Assembly: GCA_012798155.1 (NCBI GenBank)
Contig: JAAZNR010000654.1
Coordinates: forward strand, 1-10,280
DNA length: 10,280 nucleotides
Origin: Thermogutta sp.
GTDB lineage: Bacteria > Planctomycetota > Planctomycetia > Pirellulales > Thermoguttaceae
Reading direction: 5' to 3'
The position numbers were made by a program, and so were the translations under genes. A model generated the notes under the pieces. The model worked only from the letters and a program-made list of their open reading frames with translations. It had not been told where the DNA came from and made no database searches. Numbering within the stretch: the stretch's first letter is position 1; every line of letters starts with the position of its first letter. Below are positions 5,735-10,280 of this stretch, piece after piece.

Positions 5735-7924
5735 ATGGATATCCAGCAGCTCGGCCCCTATCGCGTGGTACGGCGGCTTGGTCGCGGCGGCATGGGCGTG
5801 GTCTTCGAGGCGGTTCACGGCGAGACGGGCGAGCCGGCGGCCGTCAAAATGCTCTCCCTGACCCTCGCCGGCGAAAGCGACTTCCGCAGCCGGTTCGAGT
5901 TGGAGATCGAGGCCCTCCGCAAGCTCCGCCATCCCAACATCGTCCGCTTGCTCGGTTTCGGCGAGCAGGACGGCGTGCTCTTCTACGTGATGGAGCTGGT
6001 CCGCGGCAAGAGCCTGGAAGACGAGCTGCGGAGCGGCCGCCGCTTTTCCTGGCGAGAGACGGCGGAGATCGGCGTCCAGATTTGCCAGGCCTTGAAGCAC
6101 GCCCACGATCGCGGCATCATTCACCGCGACCTCAAGCCCGCCAACCTCTTGATCGCCGAGGACGGAAGCATCAAGCTCTCCGATTTCGGCATCGCGCGGC
6201 TCTTCGGCACGCAAGGGCAGACGGGGGCGGGCAGCGTGCTGGGGACCATCGAATACATGGCCCCCGAGCAGGCCGACGCCCTGCCCGTCGGACCCAAGGC
6301 CGACTTGTACAGCCTGGGCGCCGTGATGTACGCCCTGCTGGCGGGCCGCCCTCCGTTCAAGGTCCGTTCCTTCGCCGAGATTTTGCAGCTTCATCGCCAC
6401 GCCACGCCGGATTCGGTTCGCTTGTACGCCCCTCAGGTGCCGGAAGAGTTGGACCGAATTCTGCAAGAGCTGCTGGCCAAGGACCCGGACCGCCGGATCG
6501 CGACGGCCTCGCTGGTGGGGCGCAGACTGCAAGCCATGCTGCACGCCCTGTCGCGCGAAGAGTCGCCGGCGGCGACCCCGGCGCCGACTGATCTGATCGC
6601 CTTCGGCGTACCCGGCGAAGAGCAGGCCGACGCACCGTCTTCGGAGTTGGCGGATGCCGCGACGCGTGCCATGGACGGCGCGGCGGCCGCTCCGCCGCCG
6701 AATCCGGGCGTGACGGCTCCCCGCGGAAAGGGAGAATCGGCGGACCGTCCGACGGCGGAAGCCTCCAAGCCCGCCGGCCTCGGCACGCCCTCCATGTGGA
6801 AGGAGACGCGGGAGACGGACGCCTTCGGACTCTATCCCGTCGCCCCATCCGCTCCCGCGGCGGGACCGCCGCCCGGAGGAACGGCCGTGCCCCCGCCTGC
6901 CGCGCCGACGGCAGAGTCGCCGGGCACCGTGGGGGGGGAGCGCCCCGAGGGGAGCGGTCTCGTCGCTTCCACGGCCAAAAATGCCCGTTTTATCACGGTC
7001 TCGCCGGATGAACTGGATCGCGTGGAACCGCCGCCGACGGCCGGCCGGCCGTGGGTCTCGCTCCAGACTTGGGTCTTGGCGGCCGGCTTGGTCTTGCTCA
7101 GCGGCGTGATTTGGTACTTCTTGCAGCCCCCCACCGCCGACGCCCTCTACGAGCGGATCATGGCCCGAACCGAGAATGGGGCGACGGATCAGCTCTCCGC
7201 CGCGGAAGGGCTGATCGACGAGTTCCTGACGCGATTCCCCGGCGATTACCGCGCGGAGATCGTTCGAGAATATCAGCAAGAGATCGAGTTGCAACGCCTG
7301 GAGCGGCGGTTCGAGTTCGACGCGCGGCGGCGGGGGAGCGTCGCTGGCACCATCCCCATCGAGCGCGATTACTTGGAGGCGGTTCGGTACGCTCAACTCA
7401 ACCCGGAAGAGGGAATCCGCCGATTGGAGGCCCTGCTCGCGCTGTACGGCCCGGACGCGCCGCCCCGCGAAGACCCTCCGCCGTCTCGCAAAGCCCCTGC
7501 GGCGTCTCGCGAAGACCCCGCACCGTCTAGCAAAGACCTCGCGCCGTCGGGCAAAGCAAGAGAGGGAGAAGAGGCGGCCGAACCGAAGCCGCATCTGCTC
7601 GAGGGCGGCCCCTCGGCCCAGTGCCTGGAGCTGGCCCGGCGGCGCCTCGCGCGGATGCGGGAGGAGTTGCAGGATGTGATCCGGAATCAATTCGACTTGG
7701 TTCAAAAACGCCTGGATCAGGCCGACCAATTGCAGGCCGAAAACCCGCAGCAGGCCGATGCCATCCGCCAGGCCGTGATCGCGCTCTACCAAGAGAAGCC
7801 TTGGGCGGCGGAGTTGGTCGAACGGGCACGCCGGGCTTTGAACCGTGCGGAAACGGGCAACACGGCGTTGGACCGGTCGCCGGGCGGGGCCGATGCCTCC
7901 CCGACCGCCGAGCGAGGGCCGTAG
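5735..7924 (+). CDS. Transmembrane Hanks-type Ser/Thr protein kinase
   Basis: This 729-residue kinase has a cytoplasmic catalytic domain (about 8-270). It shows the glycine loop GRGGMG (16-21), lysine K38 in AAVKML, a helix-C glutamate near 57, the catalytic loop HRDLKPAN (130-137), DFG (150-152), and TIEYMAPEQ with DLYSLG (171-195). All catalytic residues are present, so it should be active. A Pro/Ala-rich linker (about 280-440) leads to one membrane helix, WVLAAGLVLLSGVIWYFL (446-463). The outer part (464-729) is charged, helical and Gln/Glu/Arg-rich (VQKRLDQADQLQAENPQQ), perhaps TPR-like or coiled coil, and probably senses or scaffolds something outside. It contains a 7-residue repeat (about 578-608). 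The ATG at 5735 has GGAGGA 8 bases upstream. The known family role is environmental signalling; the ligand and substrates are unknown. The 1170-codon minus-strand frame across it is a high-GC shadow. Confidence 0.95.
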   Translation: MDIQQLGPYRVVRRLGRGGMGVVFEAVHGETGEPAAVKMLSLTLAGESDFRSRFELEIEALRKLRHPNIVRLLGFGEQDGVLFYVMELVRGKSLEDELRSGRRFSWRETAEIGVQICQALKHAHDRGIIHRDLKPANLLIAEDGSIKLSDFGIARLFGTQGQTGAGSVLGTIEYMAPEQADALPVGPKADLYSLGAVMYALLAGRPPFKVRSFAEILQLHRHATPDSVRLYAPQVPEELDRILQELLAKDPDRRIATASLVGRRLQAMLHALSREESPAATPAPTDLIAFGVPGEEQADAPSSELADAATRAMDGAAAAPPPNPGVTAPRGKGESADRPTAEASKPAGLGTPSMWKETRETDAFGLYPVAPSAPAAGPPPGGTAVPPPAAPTAESPGTVGGERPEGSGLVASTAKNARFITVSPDELDRVEPPPTAGRPWVSLQTWVLAAGLVLLSGVIWYFLQPPTADALYERIMARTENGATDQLSAAEGLIDEFLTRFPGDYRAEIVREYQQEIELQRLERRFEFDARRRGSVAGTIPIERDYLEAVRYAQLNPEEGIRRLEALLALYGPDAPPREDPPPSRKAPAASREDPAPSSKDLAPSGKAREGEEAAEPKPHLLEGGPSAQCLELARRRLARMREELQDVIRNQFDLVQKRLDQADQLQAENPQQADAIRQAVIALYQEKPWAAELVERARRALNRAETGNTALDRSPGGADASPTAERGP
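7466..7558 (+). repeat. 21-bp coding tandem repeat in the kinase outer domain
   Basis: Four units of 21 bases begin at 7466, 7487, 7508 and 7529, followed by a partial fifth at 7550. They encode REDPPPS, RKAPAAS, REDPAPS, SKDLAPS and then GKA. The period is a multiple of three and keeps the kinase frame. The result is a Pro/Ser/charged linker outside the predicted membrane helix. Confidence 0.9.
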
Positions 7925-7936
7925 AACGGGAACCCC

Positions 7937-8030
7937 TTGCGACGGGACCTTTGAACCATCGATTGTCGTGGTAATATCGGCGGCCGGATGCTGCCTATCC
8001 TGCTCCGCTTGCCGCAGCGCAAAAGGCTCG
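7937..8030 (+). repeat. Dispersed ~94-bp repeat, copy B
   Basis: This is the partner of copy A, same orientation, starting 12 bases after the kinase stop codon. The strongest identity is TTGCGACGGGAC, TTTGAAC, CGATTGT, ATATCGGCGGCCGGATGCT, TGCTCCG and the closing GGCTCG. It lies in the convergent gap between the kinase and the epimerase, so a transcript-end role is possible. Confidence 0.8.
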
Positions 8031-8100
8031 TAGGGCGGCCTGCCGCGGGGCCGGCGGCGGAGGGGCTGCCCGGCGATGGGACGGCCTGCCGGCGGCGTCG

Positions 8101-8140
8101 GGCCTAACTCGGGTCCCCTCGGCCCTAACTCGGGGCCGGC
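8101..8140. repeat. 21-bp direct duplication over the epimerase stop codon
   Basis: GGCCTAACTCGGG (from 8101) and GGCCCTAACTCGGGG (from 8121) are near-identical, with a 21-base offset between their CTA triplets (8104 and 8125). The inner copy provides the TAG stop and last codons of the minus-strand epimerase gene. The outer copy is a duplicate of that gene end. Confidence 0.8.
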
Positions 8141-9093
8141 GTGTTGCGACTCCGCCAATACTCCCACGTATCGCGGACCGTCTGCTCGAGCGCGATCTCC
8201 GGTCGCCAGCCCACCGCCCCGCGAATCTTCCCGATGTCGGCGATGGGGTCGCACTTTCGGCCGGGGCGAATCTCTTGGACGCCGCGTGCCGGGTCGGCCA
8301 GCCGCCGGAGCAGCTCGAAGACGTCGCCGCTCCGCCGGGCAAGGCCCGACCCCACGTTGTACACTTCCCCCGGGACGCCGCGTTCGACCAGGAGGCGATA
8401 CGCCCGCACCACGTCGCGGACGTCGCTCAGGTCGATCCAGGCCTCGAGCGTATGGACGCGGACGGGATCGATGCCGGCGGCGAATTGGGCGGCCCACTCC
8501 GGCAGCATCATCCGTTGCGATTGCCGCGGTCCCGTATGCGGAAAGGCCCGCGCGATCAGGACCGGCAGCCCATCCCGCCGCCATGCCTCCAGGGCCAGCA
8601 GCTCGGCCTCGCGCTTGGTGCGACCGTAGCCCCGCCGCGGCGCGACCGGGTCGGCCTCGGAGTATTGCCGCGGTTGATCGCCGGGCGAGGGATAAACGTA
8701 GCTGCTGCTGACGATCAAGACCCGGGGCGGCTGCGGGAGGCCGGCGGCCAGTCGCAGGAGCCGGGCCGTGCCTTCCACGTTCACCGTCTGGGCAAGCGGA
8801 TGGACGGCCGCGTCGCCGCAGTCTTCGGGCACGGAAATCGCCGCCAGGTGATAGATCGCCCGCGGTCGAAACTCCAACAGGGCCGTCCGCAGGGCGCGAT
8901 CGTCGCCCGAAGGATCGGCCAGGTCCCACACCACGAGGGGAGTCGTGCGGAGGATGTCGGGCAGCCCCGAGGATGCCGTCACCGGGCGAGGCACCGCCCC
9001 CAGCAGTTCGTCCCCCTCCGCCGCCAGGTGCTCGAGGAGAAAGCCTCCCACGAAACCGTCGGCTCCGGTGATGAAGGCCCTTGCACGGGGCAT
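8125..9093 (-). CDS. Extended SDR nucleotide-sugar epimerase/reductase
   Basis: This soluble 322-residue NAD(P)-dependent short-chain dehydrogenase acts on a nucleotide-activated sugar. It has the cofactor loop ITGADGFVGG (8-17), YHLAAIS (81-87), the active-site serine in VSSSYVYPS (128-136), the catalytic YGRTK (Y156, K160), ARAFPHTGPRQ (181-191), and a late DVRDVVRAY and YNVGSG (245-250). The HTGPR segment and overall layout fit the GDP-mannose 4,6-dehydratase / GDP-4-keto-6-deoxymannose reductase branch (Gmd/Rmd), a route to GDP-rhamnose-type sugars. UDP-sugar epimerases remain possible. I prefer the ATG at 9093 (AAGGA at 9101-9105, 7 bases away) over an in-frame ATG at 9258, whose 55 extra residues translate the 18-bp repeats (AQGN...). 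It is convergent with the kinase and downstream of gyrA on the same strand. Confidence 0.88.
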   Translation of the reverse strand: MPRARAFITGADGFVGGFLLEHLAAEGDELLGAVPRPVTASSGLPDILRTTPLVVWDLADPSGDDRALRTALLEFRPRAIYHLAAISVPEDCGDAAVHPLAQTVNVEGTARLLRLAAGLPQPPRVLIVSSSYVYPSPGDQPRQYSEADPVAPRRGYGRTKREAELLALEAWRRDGLPVLIARAFPHTGPRQSQRMMLPEWAAQFAAGIDPVRVHTLEAWIDLSDVRDVVRAYRLLVERGVPGEVYNVGSGLARRSGDVFELLRRLADPARGVQEIRPGRKCDPIADIGKIRGAVGWRPEIALEQTVRDTWEYWRSRNTPAPS

Positions 9094-9139
9094 CGACGAA
9101 TCCTTGCTGGCTGCCAAAGTCCGCGGGAGCGTCCGGCCT

Positions 9140-9211
9140 GCGACGCGATTCCCTTGCGCGACGTCATTCCCTTGCGCGACGTGATTCCCTTGTGCAATGC
9201 GATTCGCTCTT
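9140..9211. repeat. 18-bp tandem repeat, four units
   Basis: Units start at 9140, 9158, 9176 and 9194. The first three are near-identical (GCGACGTSATTCCCTTGC type) and the fourth is decayed. They lie 47-118 bases upstream of the epimerase start codon, between it and gyrA. Part of the unit resembles the TTGCGACGGGA start of the dispersed 94-bp repeats. Confidence 0.88.
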
Positions 9212-9262
9212 CGTATGCCGGGCGGGCGTTTCCTTGCGCGAGCGGACCGCGCGGGCACGCTT

Positions 9263-9348
9263 GCGATCCGCCCCGGCCGCGGGCTGATTCCGCTTCGCGG
9301 ATCTCCTCGCTTTCCGCGATCCCTCCAGTCTCGCGATCCGCCCCGGCC
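9263..9348. repeat. 16-bp direct repeat downstream of gyrA
   Basis: GCGATCCGCCCCGGCC occurs exactly at 9263-9278 and 9333-9348. Degenerate relatives lie between them (CGCGGATCTCC near 9296 and CGCGATCCCTCC near 9316). The second copy ends 5 bases from the gyrA stop codon. No clear terminator with a T-run is seen. Confidence 0.75.
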
Positions 9349-9352
9349 ACGC

Positions 9353-10280
9353 TTATACCACCGGCGCCGGTTCGTCGTCTTCGTCGGGCGGGATGCGCTT
9401 GACGGCCACCAGCTCGTCGCCCTCGTCGAGGTTCATCAGCCGCACGCCCTTGGTGTTGCGACCCGAGAGGCGGATTTCGCGGACGTGAATCCTCTGAATC
9501 TTGCCCAGCGCGGTCATCATCAGGACCTGGTCGTTCTCGTGGACCGCGACCACGCCCACCACCGGGCCGTTTCGTTCGCCGGTCTTGATGTCTCGGATGC
9601 CTTTGCCGCCGCGCCGCTGGGTGCGGTAATAGAACTGCGACGAGACCTCTTCGTCGCCCTCTTCTTCCGCGCCCTCGGCGGAGGGTTCCTCGGCGGTCGT
9701 CTCGGGGGCAAGGTCGGGGGCAAGGTCGTCGCCCTCTTGCTCTTCCACGGGCGGTTCGCCGGCGTTCTCGCCGAGGGCCGCGTCGCCGTCCTCCTGCGCT
9801 TCGGCATTGGGGCCGAACGGCGTCCGTTTGCCGTAACCCTTGGCGCAGACCGTCAGCAGGGCGGCCTCCGGATCGGCGACCACCACGCCGACCACCTGGT
9901 CGTTGCCGCGGAGGGTGATTCCCTTGACGCCGGAGGCGTTGCGGCCCATGGGTCGCACGTCCGCCTCCGAGAAGCGAATTGCCATGCCGTCGGCGGTGGA
10001 CAGAACGATCTCATCGCCCTTGCGCGTGATGACGGCCCCGACCAACTCGTCGCCCTCCCGCAATTTGACCGCGATGATGCCGCCCTTCATCGGCCGGCCG
10101 TAGGCCGACAGCTCGGTCTTCTTCACCAATCCCCGGGCGGTGGCCATGAGCAGGTAATGATCCGGGAGGTGGAAGTCGCGGACCGGCCGGCAACTGGCCA
10201 CCTTCTCGCCTTCGTTGAGGTTGAGCAGGTTGACGATGGCCCGGCCCTTGGCGTCGCGCGGCAGCTCCGGCAATTCCCAG
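9353..10280 (-). CDS. gyrA: DNA gyrase subunit A, C-terminal part
   Basis: About 309 residues of the GyrA C-terminal beta-pinwheel are visible; the breakage-reunion domain and start are beyond the window edge (the first visible codons read WELPELPRD). GyrA with GyrB introduces negative supercoils, and this domain wraps DNA. Blade repeats are clear (VKKTELSAYGRPMKGGIIAV, SEADVRPMGRNASGVKGITL, REIRLSGRNTKGVRLMNL). The GyrA box QRRGGKG is intact (9599-9619), which marks gyrase rather than ParC. Between GYGKRTPFG and the box lies an insert of about 60 Glu/Asp/Ala-rich residues (about 9632-9811). The short acidic tail ends DEDDEPAPVV. Confidence 0.97.
   Translation of the reverse strand, partial: WELPELPRDAKGRAIVNLLNLNEGEKVASCRPVRDFHLPDHYLLMATARGLVKKTELSAYGRPMKGGIIAVKLREGDELVGAVITRKGDEIVLSTADGMAIRFSEADVRPMGRNASGVKGITLRGNDQVVGVVVADPEAALLTVCAKGYGKRTPFGPNAEAQEDGDAALGENAGEPPVEEQEGDDLAPDLAPETTAEEPSAEGAEEEGDEEVSSQFYYRTQRRGGKGIRDIKTGERNGPVVGVVAVHENDQVLMMTALGKIQRIHVREIRLSGRNTKGVRLMNLDEGDELVAVKRIPPDEDDEPAPVV

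Noticed and set aside
5480..8030. Composite transposon around the kinase
   Set aside because: The flanking 94-bp repeats encode no transposase, show no terminal inverted repeats and no evident target-site duplication.
5417..8929. 1170-codon open frame on the minus strand
   Set aside because: It runs antisense through the kinase and partly overlaps the epimerase in another frame. Its composition is Arg/Gly/Pro-rich low complexity with no domain. The kinase motifs on the + strand are unambiguous.
8275..9402. 375-codon + strand frame
   Set aside because: Antisense to the epimerase. Its C-terminal portion merely translates the 18-bp repeats (PLRDVI pattern).

Overview
The window is GC-rich bacterial DNA. 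It probably comes from a planctomycete (Planctomycetota), possibly an uncultivated lineage. This is an inference from three things: a large transmembrane Hanks-type Ser/Thr kinase, a GyrA with an acidic spacer just before its GyrA box, and an unusual RNase HII-like protein with an IGTDEAGYGP signature. Many intergenic repeats of the kind I recall from planctomycete genomes fit the same picture. No rRNA, tRNA, CRISPR array, transposase or phage gene is visible.

Layout. Bases 1-148 are the 3' end of an unrecognised + strand gene, followed by a GC-rich hairpin. Four genes or remnants on the minus strand follow, listed here in window order: an RNase HII-family gene (284-1306), a gap holding a truncated second copy of its N-terminus plus two hairpin repeats (1307-1721), a conserved uncharacterised protein (1722-2711), and a HAD phosphatase (2943-3830). 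A divergent intergenic region with paired direct repeats separates these from a + strand DRE-TIM aldolase-like gene (4184-5158). Next are a 49-codon single-helix membrane protein (5203-5352) and a transmembrane Ser/Thr kinase (5735-7924), which is flanked on both sides by copies of the same ~94-bp repeat. Two minus-strand genes close the window: an extended SDR nucleotide-sugar epimerase/reductase (8125-9093) and the C-terminal part of gyrA (9353 to the window edge).

How the genes may work together. The HAD phosphatase, the uncharacterised protein at 1722-2711, the aldolase-like enzyme and the sugar epimerase look like pieces of a small-molecule or surface-carbohydrate (possibly heptose or deoxysugar) pathway, but the pathway cannot be fixed from this window alone. 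The kinase, RNase HII and GyrA are signalling and housekeeping functions.

The most distinctive feature is the repeat content. Most gaps carry their own short tandem repeat (10, 18, 21, 22 or 23-bp period), several overlap stop codons, and one lies inside the kinase coding sequence. I found no convincing new defence or mobile system. The best leads are the RNase HII remnant, the 94-bp repeat pair around the kinase, the 22-bp array, and the uncharacterised HAD-linked protein.
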